A DNA stretch of 64,000 nt, from contig CAMWXB010000004.1 in assembly GCA_947178125.1 (NCBI GenBank), positions 46,418 through 110,417 of the forward strand, given 5' to 3'. Of this stretch, positions 33,162-41,804 are shown piece by piece. How positions within the stretch are numbered: position 1 is the stretch's first letter; the number at the start of each line of letters is the position of its first letter. Origin of the DNA: an uncultured Lachnospiraceae bacterium (GTDB taxonomy: Bacteria; Bacillota; Clostridia; Lachnospirales; Lachnospiraceae). The translations under genes and the position numbers were made by a program. The notes under the pieces were generated by a model. The model worked only from the letters and a program-made list of their open reading frames with translations, was not told the DNA's origin and searched no databases.

Positions 33162-34331
33162 ATGATGTCCAAAAAGAATTGTTATCTGATGTATGCCATT
33201 GCCTGTCTGCAGGGAATGGTATTTTACGGACCGATTGCGACGTTATACCGGCAGGCACAGGGGGTATCCGTCTTTGAGATAACCCTGATCGAGAGTATTT
33301 CGCTCGCGTTGTGCCTTTTACTGGAGCTTCCGTGGGGGATTGTGGCTGACCGTATCGGTTATAAGCGTACGATGGCCGCCTGCTGTCTGCTTTATTTTAT
33401 TTCCAAGATCATTTTCTGGAGAGCGGACGGTTTCCCGGCTTTTCTGCTGGAGCGAATACTGCTCAGCGTTGTGATAGCGGGGCTTTCCGGTGTGGATACG
33501 AGCATTTTGTATTTGTCGACGCCAAAAGAGGACAGCCAGAAGGTTTTCGGGATTTATGACGGATTATCGACGGCAGGACTGCTCATGGCAGCATTTATCT
33601 ATTCTGTGGCAGTCAGGGAAAATTACAGGCTGGCAGGATTTCTGACGGTCATAAGCTATGGTCTTGCAGCAGCGCTTTCCCTCTTTTTAACGGAAGTCAA
33701 AGAGGAAGGAAAAGAGCGGATGAGCGGAAAGGCGTTCTGCGGCAGCTTACGGCAGACGCTTACAGATAAGAGACTGCTGCTGCTCCTTCTTGGAATCGCG
33801 TTCTTTCATGAAACACACCAGACAGTCACGGTGTTTTTGAACCAGCTTCTCTATGTCCGTGCGGGTATACCGGATGCGCTCATCGGATATCTTTATATTG
33901 TTGTTACCGTCGTTGGAATGAGCGGCATTTTTTCGGCGGCAGTAACGAAAAAAATCGGAAGATCTGTTCTGATAAGAGCCTGTTATCTGACAGCGGCGGC
34001 GGTCTGCCTGCTTCTTGCATTTACAAGGAACGGCTGGGGAGCGGCGTTTGGTATCATGGCGCTCCGGCTGGCGTTCAGTTTGTTCACGCCCTTGCAGACA
34101 CAGCTGCAGAATGAGCGGATCATTGCAGCGGAGCGGGCAACGGCGCTGAGCATCCATGCAGTCATCATAGACAGCGTGGGCGTGGGAACCAATCTGATTT
34201 ATGGAGCGTTAGCGGAGAAAAGCCTGACGGCGGCGCTTGCCTGTGGTGCGGCGCTGTGTGTTATGGGACTCACGTTCATGGAGATGGGTGAGAAGAACTT
34301 CTACGGTTCGCATGGCGAGCCTTCTTCATAG
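33162..34331 (+). CDS. MFS transporter
   Basis: The 389-residue protein has twelve membrane segments and MFS features: MYAIACLQGMVFYGPIATLYRQAQGVS at the start, the loop 2-3 motif GIVADRIGYKRTM (G-x-x-x-D-R-x-G-x-K/R), and a central charged loop (VKEEGKERMSG). It resembles drug-efflux-like members. The start is ATG 33162 after AGGAAGG. The last twelve codons (GEKNFYGSHGEPSS) are encoded by a truncated bipartite hairpin element, so the native C-terminus may have been shorter or replaced. It precedes the BceRS-type genes on the same strand. Confidence 0.85.
   Translation: MMSKKNCYLMYAIACLQGMVFYGPIATLYRQAQGVSVFEITLIESISLALCLLLELPWGIVADRIGYKRTMAACCLLYFISKIIFWRADGFPAFLLERILLSVVIAGLSGVDTSILYLSTPKEDSQKVFGIYDGLSTAGLLMAAFIYSVAVRENYRLAGFLTVISYGLAAALSLFLTEVKEEGKERMSGKAFCGSLRQTLTDKRLLLLLLGIAFFHETHQTVTVFLNQLLYVRAGIPDALIGYLYIVVTVVGMSGIFSAAVTKKIGRSVLIRACYLTAAAVCLLLAFTRNGWGAAFGIMALRLAFSLFTPLQTQLQNERIIAAERATALSIHAVIIDSVGVGTNLIYGALAEKSLTAALACGAALCVMGLTFMEMGEKNFYGSHGEPSS
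34288..34331 (+). repeat. Truncated hairpin element inside MFS 3' end
   Basis: GGGTGAGAAGAACTTCTACGGTTCGC..GCGAGCCTTCTTCA keeps the GGGTGAGAAGAACTTCTACG motif of the bipartite family and folds on itself (TGAGAAG / CTTCTTCA; GGTTCGC / GCGAGCC). It supplies the coding end and the TAG stop of the MFS gene. Confidence 0.65.
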
Positions 34332-34424
34332 ATTGTTCGTGCCGCCTGTGACGGCATGTAGGGAATCACGGAGAGATTTTTTACGGGCGGCTTGAAAGAC
34401 AGAGAGAAAGGCGTGGTTATTTTT

Positions 34425-35102
34425 ATGTACAGGATTTTACTGGTGGAAGATGACCCTGTGATCTTTACACAGGTCAGCGGTCATTTGACGAAGTGGGGTT
34501 ATGAAGTGCGGGGCGTTTCCGATTTCGGCGATGTCCTTTCGGATGTGGCAGGCTTTGAACCGCATCTTGTGCTGATGGACATCGGTCTGCCTTTTTACAA
34601 TGGCTATTACTGGTGCGGGGAAATCAGGAAAGTTTCGAAAGTGCCGATTCTTTTTTTATCTTCCGCTTCCGATAATATGAATATTATCATGGCGGTCAAT
34701 ATGGGCGGGGATGATTTTATTGCAAAGCCTTTTGATTTGGAAGTGCTTGCCGCCAAGATTCAGGCGGTTCTGCGAAGGGCGTATTCTTTTCAGGAATCCT
34801 CTTCGCTTTTGGAATACGGCGGTGTTATTTTGAATATGACGGATATGTCATTTTTGTATAAAGGCGAGAAACGGGAATTGTCCAAAAATGAATTCCGCAT
34901 CCTGCAGATTCTTTTTGAAAATGCGGGGAATGCCGTGACGCGGGAAGATATCATGCGGCGTTTGTGGGATGACGAATGTTTTGTGGATGACAATACGCTG
35001 ACCGTCAACGTGAACCGCCTTCGGAAAGTGCTGGAAGGGGCGGGGCTGCGGGATTTTATCCTGACGAAAAAGGGCGTCGGTTATCAGCTGAACAGGGGAT
35101 AG
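34425..35102 (+). CDS. BceR-type response regulator
   Basis: The 225-residue OmpR-family regulator has the receiver motifs LLVEDDPVIF, phospho-acceptor D52 in VLMDIGLP, FLSSASDN and DFIAKPFD, and a C-terminal winged helix (LSKNEFRILQILFENAGNAVTREDIMRRLWDDECFVDDNTLTVNVNRLRKVLE). The last segment is typical of regulators paired with BceS kinases, which is the gene that follows, and with BceAB transporters two genes on. ATG 34425 lies at the end of GAGAAAGGCGTGGTTATTTTTATG. Confidence 0.9.
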   Translation: MYRILLVEDDPVIFTQVSGHLTKWGYEVRGVSDFGDVLSDVAGFEPHLVLMDIGLPFYNGYYWCGEIRKVSKVPILFLSSASDNMNIIMAVNMGGDDFIAKPFDLEVLAAKIQAVLRRAYSFQESSSLLEYGGVILNMTDMSFLYKGEKRELSKNEFRILQILFENAGNAVTREDIMRRLWDDECFVDDNTLTVNVNRLRKVLEGAGLRDFILTKKGVGYQLNRG

Positions 35103-35162
35103 GCGGCTGCACATGAAATGCGTGTGGATGAAAACGGACGGAAGAAAGGACGTGCTCGGAAA

Positions 35163-36161
35163 ATGAAACAGCAGGAAAGGATTATTTTCGGTTCTTATTT
35201 AAAAGAGCATATCAGAGCGGTCATCCTGTACGGGCTTTCCGTACTGCTCCTTTTGGGGATGGCTGAACTCTACAGGTACGACGGTGCGGTCAAAAATATG
35301 TCCTATGCGGTGTTTCTGCTCATTTTTTTCGGTGTGCTGTATGGCATATGGGATTATATCCGGTACCGCAGGAAATGTATCATGCTGTATCGCGCCATCG
35401 ACAGAAGCGGGGAGCGGAGCGCCTGTCTGCCGGAAGGAAATTCTTATATAGACGAATTGTACAGGCAGATGCTGGAGGCTGTCGAATCGGAAGAGCGCAG
35501 CTTTCAGACGGAATACGATGAAAAGAAAAGGGATATGACGGACTACTACACGATGTGGACGCACCAGATCAAGACGCCCATCGCAGCGATGCGGCTTTTA
35601 CTGCAGGGAGAAAAGCAGCCGCTGGAAGAACTTTTTAAAATCGAGCAGTATGCAGAGATGGCCCTGCATTATGCCAGACTCGACAGTATTTCGTCCGACC
35701 TGCTTTTTCAGACGCAGGATGTTTATGCAGTAATAAAACAGGCGGTCAAAAAGTATTCGATTCTGTTCATCGGAAGCGGGCTTTCTTTTACGATGGAAGA
35801 ATTTTCCATGCGTGCGGTCACGGACGAGAAGTGGCTTTCTTTTGTGTTCGAGCAGATTCTGTCCAATGCGTTAAAGTATACGCATGAGGGTGGGATTCGA
35901 ATCTACGGGCTTGATGAAAACGGAGAAAAGACGCAGGCGGAGGCTTCCTTTGTCGTCTTCGAGGACAGTGGAATCGGTATCCGGGCGGAGGACCTGCCAC
36001 GGATTTTCGAACGTGGATTTACCGGCCATAATGGGCGTCTGGATAAAAAGTCCACCGGCATCGGCCTCTATCTGTGCAGGCAGATTCTGGACAGGCTTTC
36101 CCATACCATCCGGGTAGAATCGCGTATGGGAGAGGGCACAAGGGTCATTATCAAAGTGTGA
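35163..36161 (+). CDS. BceS-type intramembrane-sensing histidine kinase
   Basis: The 332-residue kinase has only two closely spaced membrane segments (VILYGLSVLLLLGMAELY and YAVFLLIFFGVLYGIWDYI) and almost no extracellular loop, as in BceS/GraS kinases that sense through their partner ABC transporter. H134 in MWTHQIKTPIAAMR is the phospho-acceptor; the ATPase domain shows FVFEQILSNALKYT, DSGIGI and STGIGLYL. ATG 35163 is chosen; an in-frame ATG at 35118 is possible. The stop TGA lies in the first bases of a hairpin element. Confidence 0.9.
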   Translation: MKQQERIIFGSYLKEHIRAVILYGLSVLLLLGMAELYRYDGAVKNMSYAVFLLIFFGVLYGIWDYIRYRRKCIMLYRAIDRSGERSACLPEGNSYIDELYRQMLEAVESEERSFQTEYDEKKRDMTDYYTMWTHQIKTPIAAMRLLLQGEKQPLEELFKIEQYAEMALHYARLDSISSDLLFQTQDVYAVIKQAVKKYSILFIGSGLSFTMEEFSMRAVTDEKWLSFVFEQILSNALKYTHEGGIRIYGLDENGEKTQAEASFVVFEDSGIGIRAEDLPRIFERGFTGHNGRLDKKSTGIGLYLCRQILDRLSHTIRVESRMGEGTRVIIKV

Positions 36162-36302
36162 AGAGAAGTTCTAAAACTCACGCCAATGGGCGTTTCGCTA
36201 AGAACTTCTACGGTCCGCAGGGCGGACCTTCTTCACACAAAGGAATCGCTGATGCGATTCTTTCAGGATTATGTTCTGAGAATGCTCTTGTCAGGGCATT
36301 CT
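36156..36302 (+). repeat. Bipartite hairpin element, copy over kinase stop
   Basis: GTGTGAAGAGAAGTTCT..AGAACTTCT..CTTCTTCACAC (36156-36238) forms the long hairpin, with an inner CGCC / GGCG and GGTCCGC / GCGGACC hairpin. GGAATCGC / GCGATTC and GAATGC / GGCATTC hairpins follow to 36302. The kinase stop TGA (36159-36161) lies in the left arm. Confidence 0.85.
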
Positions 36303-36348
36303 GCATAGAGAGTTGTGCTGATTACGCCGGATGTCCGGTGATGTGACA

Positions 36349-36416
36349 GGAATGTAAGTTTGGAGAAGGAAATGTAAGCCGAATCGATGGCTGCGCATTT
36401 CCTTTTGCTTTATGAT
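36349..36416 (+). promoter_or_regulatory. Direct-repeat operator and promoter of BceAB-type operon
   Basis: GAATGTAAG at 36350 and AAATGTAAG at 36370 are direct repeats exactly 20 bases apart, two helical turns, as expected for an OmpR-type regulator. TATGAT (36411-36416) lies downstream with a poor -35 (TGGCTG), typical of an activated promoter. The likely regulator is the one at 34425. Confidence 0.55.
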
Positions 36417-36480
36417 GAGTGATAAGAAGTGCGTTGGGTTTGCGCGATTATGGTACAGACTTGGAAAAGGAGAGAAGATC

Positions 36481-37287
36481 ATGGCAATCTTGGAAGTAAA
36501 AAATCTGAAAAAAGTATACACGACCCGCTTTGGCTCGGTAAAAGTGCAGGCGCTAAGCGATGTGAATTTTTCGGTGGAAGAAGGCGAATATGTGGCGATC
36601 ATGGGAGAGTCCGGTTCCGGAAAGACGACGCTGTTAAATATTCTCGCTTCTCTGGATAAGGCGACGAGCGGCCAGGTGCTTCTGCGGGGACGGAATGTTA
36701 CGGAGATAAAGAATAAGGAACTCTGTGCTTTTCGGCGGGAACATCTTGGTTTCGTTTTTCAGGAATTTAATCTGCTGGATACGCTTTCTTTAAAAGACAA
36801 CATCTTTCTGCCGATGGTGCTTTCGGGAGAGGACTACGGAAAGATGGAAGAGCGGCTTGCGCCTCTCGCCAGACGGCTGTCCATCGACGATGTGCTGGAA
36901 AAATATCCCTATGAGGTATCGGGCGGACAGAAACAGCGTGCGGCGGCCTGCAGGGCCATGATCACGGAGCCGGACATCATTCTGGCGGATGAGCCGACCG
37001 GGGCATTGGATTCCAGAGCGTCCGGGAAACTGTTAAAGCTGTTCGATGAAGTCAACGCGGAAGGTCAGACAATCCTGATGGTAACGCACAGCATTCAGGC
37101 GGCGAGTTATGCAGGCCGGGTCCTGTTTATCAAAGACGGCTGCGTTTATCATCAGATTTATCGGGGAAATCAGAGCAAGGATGCGATGTATAAAATGATT
37201 TCGGACGCGCTCACGGTGCTGCAGAGCGAGGGGAGTCAGAGCTCCGGCAGCAATCTGGTGGAACGGCAAATTTGCAGCGCAGGCTGA
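36481..37287 (+). CDS. BceA-type ABC transporter ATP-binding protein
   Basis: The 268-residue ATPase has Walker A GESGSGKTT (about 41-49), Q-loop FVFQEFNLLD, signature VSGGQKQRAAACRAM, Walker B IILADEPTGALDS and H-loop VTHS. It belongs to the LolD/MacB-like subgroup used with FtsX-type permeases in bacitracin or lantibiotic resistance. An unusual Ser-rich C-terminal tail (SEGSQSSGSNLV) follows. ATG 36481 has AAAAGGAGAG; the track start 36412 lies upstream of it. It forms an operon with the permease gene. Confidence 0.92.
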   Translation: MAILEVKNLKKVYTTRFGSVKVQALSDVNFSVEEGEYVAIMGESGSGKTTLLNILASLDKATSGQVLLRGRNVTEIKNKELCAFRREHLGFVFQEFNLLDTLSLKDNIFLPMVLSGEDYGKMEERLAPLARRLSIDDVLEKYPYEVSGGQKQRAAACRAMITEPDIILADEPTGALDSRASGKLLKLFDEVNAEGQTILMVTHSIQAASYAGRVLFIKDGCVYHQIYRGNQSKDAMYKMISDALTVLQSEGSQSSGSNLVERQICSAG

Positions 37288-37306
37288 GAGAGGCAGGGTT
37301 ATTGAT

Positions 37307-39304
37307 ATGAAAAAATGGAAATTGCTGCCGCATATGGCGGTGAAGGGAATCGTGGCGAACGGAATTGTTTATTATCCTTATATAGCAGCTGTTATTTTTG
37401 CTGTTTTTACGCATTTCGTGTTTTCGTCCATTCTGCAGAACGATTTGATGGAAATCCTGCCCTATAAGGCATACGCGTGGATCATTCTGGAAATCGGAAA
37501 AGGGCTTTTGGAATGGATTCTGTTCTTTTTTCTGCTTTATGCGAACAGTTTTGTAATAAAAAGGCGGAAAAAGGAAATCGGCCTGTATACATTGCTTGGC
37601 CTGGAAAAAAAGCATATCGGCATGATGCTGTTTCTGGAAAGCTGCATCGTCTATGCAATAACGATGGCGGGCGGTATTCTTCTGGGCGTGGTGCTCTCCA
37701 AGCTTTTGTTCCTGTTATTGCTCAGACTGAGCAATGTGCCGCTTGACGTGGATTTTGTCTTTAAAATGAAGGCGTTCATGGAGACGCTTATCTATTTTGG
37801 CATTGTTTTCCTGCTTCTTTTCCTCAGTCAGCTGTGGGAAGTCGGCAAATCCCGCCCGGCGGAACTGATGAGCGGGAGCAGGAAGGGGGAAAAGGAGCCG
37901 CGTCTGCTCGTTTTATGGTCTGTCATCGGTACGGCGGCGCTTATTTTCGGGTATCGCGCGTCAATCGGCGCACAGGCGGATTCCATGATCCTGATAAATT
38001 TTGCATTGGCGGTTTTGCTGGTGGTCATCGGAACCTATCTTCTTTTTACATCGGGGAGCGTGTTTTTCCTGAAACTGCTCCGCCGGAATAAAAAGCTGTA
38101 TTATAAAGCAAAGAATTTTATTACAATTTCCGGCATGTATTACCGGATGAAAAAGAGTGCGGCGGGACTCGTCAATATCTGTATTTTTTCCACGATGGTG
38201 ATCATCACGCTCATTTGTACCGTATCTGCCTGGCTTGGACTGGACGGCGTGACGCATTATATCTGTCCGTATGATCTGGAGATTGAGCTGGATGAGGGAA
38301 AAATGACGGCGGAGCAGTTTCGGATGAAGTTGGAAGAACTTACGGAAAAATACGGCCTGACGGTGCAGCGTGCCGACGTATTTGATGCTATTTCCTTATC
38401 CTGTTCCCGGGATGGCAGCAGTTTTGAACGGAAAAAGGAAGAGGATGAGAAAAACTGCGATGTCATTATCATGACCCTTGCAGACTATGAAGAATTGAGC
38501 GGTGAAAAGGAAATCCTGACCGGGCAGGAAGTGTTAATACATGCGGAAGGCGCGGACTATGGCGAAGAGACGTTTACCTTTATGGGAATTGACGGAACCG
38601 TCAAAAGGGAAGTGTCGGAACTTTTCCCTTATCCGAAGGCAGAGGAGAACCGAAACGGAAGATATATCATCATCGCGCGCGATGATGCGGCAAGGGATGC
38701 TTACGTCAGAGCGTGGGCGGAGGTGAACGGTGTGGAGGACATGGAGGCCTTTTTACAGAGCGGAAGGCGCATAGCCGGGATTGTCCTGGAGGGGGAAGAT
38801 GCGGCCAAAACATCTTATATAGAAGAACTTTCCGAATGGGGATGGATGCAGGATGGCATCCGCAATGAGAAGAACGGTCTGGAACAAAGAGGAGAACTCT
38901 GCTCCATGTATGGCGGGCTCCTGTTCATCGGCGTTATATTCGGAACCGATTTTTTCCTGTGCCTGCTCATCATTATGTACTATAAACAGATTTCGGAAGG
39001 CTACGAGGATATGCAGAGTTATGCGATCATGCAGAAAGTGGGCATGAGCGGGGATGAAATCAGGAGTACCGTTCACAAACAGATTCTTTTCGTGTTCGGC
39101 CTGCCTCTGGCCGGGGCGCTCGTCCATACCCTGGCCGGAATGTTCATGGTAAAGCAGTTGATGGTCATGATCGGATTTTTCGATACCGGCCTCATGATAG
39201 AATGTGCTGTCGGCGTTTCCGTGGTGTTTATGCTGATTTATGTCATCAGTTACTGGAGAACGGCCAGAACGTATTATCGGATTGTGAACCGCACGGCGGC
39301 GTGA
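37307..39304 (+). CDS. BceB-type FtsX-domain ABC permease
   Basis: The 665-residue permease has about ten membrane segments: one at the N-terminus, three around 60-190, several at 200-310, a large extracellular domain of about 210 residues (about 315-525), and two to three at the end (MYGGLLFIGVIFGTDFFLCLLIIMYY.., IRSTVHKQILFVFGLPLAG). This is the BceB pattern, in which the extracellular domain binds the peptide antibiotic and the complex signals to BceS. The SRPAELM motif also fits. ATG 37307 ends a GAGAGGCAGGGTTATTGATATG cassette. Confidence 0.92.
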   Translation: MKKWKLLPHMAVKGIVANGIVYYPYIAAVIFAVFTHFVFSSILQNDLMEILPYKAYAWIILEIGKGLLEWILFFFLLYANSFVIKRRKKEIGLYTLLGLEKKHIGMMLFLESCIVYAITMAGGILLGVVLSKLLFLLLLRLSNVPLDVDFVFKMKAFMETLIYFGIVFLLLFLSQLWEVGKSRPAELMSGSRKGEKEPRLLVLWSVIGTAALIFGYRASIGAQADSMILINFALAVLLVVIGTYLLFTSGSVFFLKLLRRNKKLYYKAKNFITISGMYYRMKKSAAGLVNICIFSTMVIITLICTVSAWLGLDGVTHYICPYDLEIELDEGKMTAEQFRMKLEELTEKYGLTVQRADVFDAISLSCSRDGSSFERKKEEDEKNCDVIIMTLADYEELSGEKEILTGQEVLIHAEGADYGEETFTFMGIDGTVKREVSELFPYPKAEENRNGRYIIIARDDAARDAYVRAWAEVNGVEDMEAFLQSGRRIAGIVLEGEDAAKTSYIEELSEWGWMQDGIRNEKNGLEQRGELCSMYGGLLFIGVIFGTDFFLCLLIIMYYKQISEGYEDMQSYAIMQKVGMSGDEIRSTVHKQILFVFGLPLAGALVHTLAGMFMVKQLMVMIGFFDTGLMIECAVGVSVVFMLIYVISYWRTARTYYRIVNRTAA

Positions 39305-39332
39305 GGAAACTGGGGGAGAAGAATTGTCATTT

Positions 39333-40190
39333 TCAGGGCATTCTTCTCTCTTTGGTTTCGAGTTCTTCCACTTTAGCAAGAAGTTTCTGAATGGTAGAAT
39401 CCTGTTTGGCGATACGCGAATCCTTTTCAGCGATACATACTTCCTGTTCCCTGATGATTTTCTTATAAGTCCGTATTTCCCGGTAATATTCTTCCCTGTC
39501 CAGACATCGTTTCCGAATATCTTCTTCCGCGCCGAGCCGGAACATCGTATTGGAAGCTTCGGCGATATCGTTGTTGTCAGAAGCAAGCATATGAATCTCC
39601 TCCCACGTTGTGGCCTTGAACAATCTGGCCCAGTAGTCAACCTGATATTTCTTATCTTCTTCGGTCGCTAAATCAATTCGAGATAAGTTTACCACACTCA
39701 GGGCGAAGTTGTCATTATAAATATCATGATTTTTTACATTAATCAGTTTATAGGTTGCATAAAATTCCGGCGATTCTTCGAAAAGGGTATAGTCGAGAAA
39801 GCCGATGTGGATTACCGGCTGTATATCCATATATTCCTGTCCGTGGCCGAGCTGGTCATAAGAGCGGCAGAGGTAGATGAGGGAACGGTTTGGCCAGTCC
39901 ATTCTATCGTCTACCTGCATTTCCAGATTGATCAGGGTATGATTATTGAGGCGGACATTGATATCCAGCCTGAATTCCTTATCGGTGATGGATTCTCCAA
40001 GAATGATCGGGTTCGTGATTTCGGCGGAGATGACTTCTGCTTCCGAAAGATGCAGAAGAGAGCAGATAAGGCTGCGTAAGACTTTGTTGTTTTCCTGTAA
40101 AACAGCGCGGAACATATAGTCGTTGGCCATGTTGAAACGGACGGGGCCGCTGGCCGTTTGTGCAGAGTGGACGGATTTGTTTTGATTCAT
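39333..40190 (-). CDS. Rpn-family recombination-promoting nuclease (putative transposase family)
   Basis: The 285-residue protein matches the PD-(D/E)XK nuclease/transposase-like Rpn family: NMANDYMFRAVLQENNKVLRSLICSLL, then ITDKEFRLDINVRLNNHTLINLEMQVDDRMDWPNRSLIYLCR. D in LDINV and E-x-Q in LEMQV are the catalytic acid pattern. The C-terminal about 60 residues form a coiled coil (EEYYREIRTYKKIIREQE..). Such genes are very common and multicopy in Lachnospiraceae; they are not classical IS transposases and no terminal inverted repeats are seen. ATG 40190 has AGGAGACACAT ahead of it. Confidence 0.85.
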   Translation of the reverse strand: MNQNKSVHSAQTASGPVRFNMANDYMFRAVLQENNKVLRSLICSLLHLSEAEVISAEITNPIILGESITDKEFRLDINVRLNNHTLINLEMQVDDRMDWPNRSLIYLCRSYDQLGHGQEYMDIQPVIHIGFLDYTLFEESPEFYATYKLINVKNHDIYNDNFALSVVNLSRIDLATEEDKKYQVDYWARLFKATTWEEIHMLASDNNDIAEASNTMFRLGAEEDIRKRCLDREEYYREIRTYKKIIREQEVCIAEKDSRIAKQDSTIQKLLAKVEELETKERRMP

Positions 40191-40482
40191 AGATGTGTCT
40201 CCTTTGTGAAATAGAATTGTAGCATATGGGGCATGACAGAACAGGATGCCCAAAAATAAAAGTAAGTTCTTTATAACATAAATCGGGAAAGAATACAAAT
40301 CTATTTGTATTCTAAGGATATAGAAAAAATAATGACGAAATATCGTACATGAAAAGAAAAAATCATGATGTAGAAGAAAAATGGAATATCTTTGTGAGCA
40401 GAGTACCAGATATGGTATTGTGCAATTTTATAAAAAATCTCAAAATTCCCGCACATTTCCCGTGTCAAATCCGTTATATCTA
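40191..40482. other. Intergenic region between Rpn gene and sigma operon
   Basis: AT-rich, 290 bases. It holds a perfect hairpin AGAATACAAA / TTTGTATTCT (40292-40315) and one small open frame (40349-40483, MKRKNHDVEEKWNIFVSRVPDM.., 44 residues) without a good ribosome site. That frame ends exactly where a bipartite hairpin element begins, as real genes elsewhere do, so it may be a gene remnant. Confidence 0.4.
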
Positions 40483-40577
40483 GTGTGAGAAGTACTTCTA
40501 GAGCTCACAGCAAAGGCTGTTTCGCTAAGAAGTACTAAGTCTCACACCGAAGAATGCCTAAAATACGGGCATTCTTC
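40483..40577 (+). repeat. Bipartite hairpin element, copy before sigma gene
   Basis: GTGTGAGAAGTACTTCT..AGAAGTACT..GTCTCACAC (40483-40547) and GAAGAATGCC / GGCATTCTTC (40549-40577). The changed arm bases (GTACTTC / GAAGTAC in place of GAACTTC / GAAGTTC) are compensated on both sides. Confidence 0.88.
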
Positions 40578-40620
40578 ATCACAGACAGAAAACAAATCCC
40601 TGCGAAAGGAGGTCTCCAAG

Positions 40621-41088
40621 GTGGCAGTCAATATCGAAGAAGAATACGACAAAATCTACCGCTACTGCTATTTTCGGCTGCGTGAGAGGGAATTATCCGA
40701 GGATATCACGCAGGAGACCTTTCTGCGCTATTTTGCGTCCTATCACCACACGGATTCCCTGTCCATGCTGAAATGTCTCTATACGATCGCGCGAAACCTC
40801 TGTGTTGATGAATACCGCAGGGCCGGGAAAAAGGAAACGGGACATTCGGGCGGACAGCCTCTTGCGGTGTCTGCGGAAGAGCAGGTGCTCACAAGCCTTG
40901 CGGTGCGGACGGCTTTGTCGAGGATGGAGGCGGAGGAACAGGAACTTTTGCTGTTACGGTATGTGAATGAAACGCCGCTTGCGGTAATTGGGCAGATTTA
41001 CGGCATTTCCCGATTTGCCGTCTATCGGAAACTGCTTGCCGTGAAGGGGAAATTCGAGGAAGAACTGCGAAAGGAGGGAGAATTTTGA
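40621..41088 (+). CDS. ECF-type RNA polymerase sigma factor
   Basis: The 155-residue sigma factor has region 2 (EEEYDKIYRYCYFRLRERELSEDITQETFLRYFASYH..CLYTIARNLCVDEYRR) and region 4 (RTALSRMEAEEQELLLLRYVNETPLAVIGQIYGISRFAVYRKL). It starts at GTG 40621 after a near-perfect AAAGGAGGT. The stop overlaps the start of the following membrane protein by TTGA. The operon of sigma, membrane protein, ABC ATPase and permease suggests control of an exporter in response to envelope stress. Confidence 0.88.
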   Translation: MAVNIEEEYDKIYRYCYFRLRERELSEDITQETFLRYFASYHHTDSLSMLKCLYTIARNLCVDEYRRAGKKETGHSGGQPLAVSAEEQVLTSLAVRTALSRMEAEEQELLLLRYVNETPLAVIGQIYGISRFAVYRKLLAVKGKFEEELRKEGEF

Positions 41089-41804
41089 AGAAAAAGGAAT
41101 GGAAAAAAGAACTGCGGCAGGTGTTCGAGCCGCCTGCACCCATGCGGAAAAAAGAATTTATCAGGGAACTGGAAAGACCTGGAATCGGATTTTGCGGGTT
41201 TCTCATGATACAGGCCGGCTATATACGCAAATGGGTCTGGTTTGCCTCGGCGTTCGTGTTTTTCTCATCGCTTGTCGGTGCGGCAGTTTTTTCGGCGGAT
41301 ATGCTCTGGTGGGTTTCCGCATGGATGCCGCTGCTCGCCCTGACCATCGTTGCCGAAAGCGGGCGTTCCGAAAACTATGAAATGGCGGAAATGGAAATGG
41401 CGACCCGCTTTTCGTTAAAAAGCGTTCTTCTGGCCAGATTGGGGATTCTTGGCGTGGAAAATCTGCTGCTCTTGTGTCTGCTCCTGCCCGTCGGGCTTTG
41501 CAATAATCTGTTTGGGCCGATACAGGCCGGGCTGTATATGCTGACGCCCTTTTTGCTGACTGCTTTTCTCGGTCTTTTCATCTTGCGCCGATTCAGGGGG
41601 CGGGAAGCTTTTTATCTGTGTGCAGGAATAACATTCGTTATTTCATTGATGGTCATTTTTCTGCATGACAATATGCCGCGGCTGTACGGGGAAGAGCGGT
41701 TGCTTTGGTGGGCCGTCGCGGCTGCCATGTTCGGCTTCGGAACCGTGAAACAGTATTACCAGTTTATCAACAGAATGGAGGACTTCATATGGAACTTGTC
41801 ATAG
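41085..41804 (+). CDS. Membrane protein of sigma/ABC operon
   Basis: The 239-residue protein starts at TTG 41085 (overlap with the sigma stop). Its first about 45 residues are charged (KKEWKKELRQVFEPPAPMRKKEFIREL), followed by six likely membrane segments arranged as about 50-110 and 120-235. A soluble N-terminus before membrane helices, next to an ECF sigma, could make this the sigma-binding partner, but it could equally be part of the ABC exporter. No family is recognised. Confidence 0.65.
   Translation: MKKKEWKKELRQVFEPPAPMRKKEFIRELERPGIGFCGFLMIQAGYIRKWVWFASAFVFFSSLVGAAVFSADMLWWVSAWMPLLALTIVAESGRSENYEMAEMEMATRFSLKSVLLARLGILGVENLLLLCLLLPVGLCNNLFGPIQAGLYMLTPFLLTAFLGLFILRRFRGREAFYLCAGITFVISLMVIFLHDNMPRLYGEERLLWWAVAAAMFGFGTVKQYYQFINRMEDFIWNLS

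Noticed and set aside
39333-40190. Insertion sequence with transposase
   Set aside because: The protein is of the Rpn PD-(D/E)XK type; no terminal inverted repeats or target duplications are visible.
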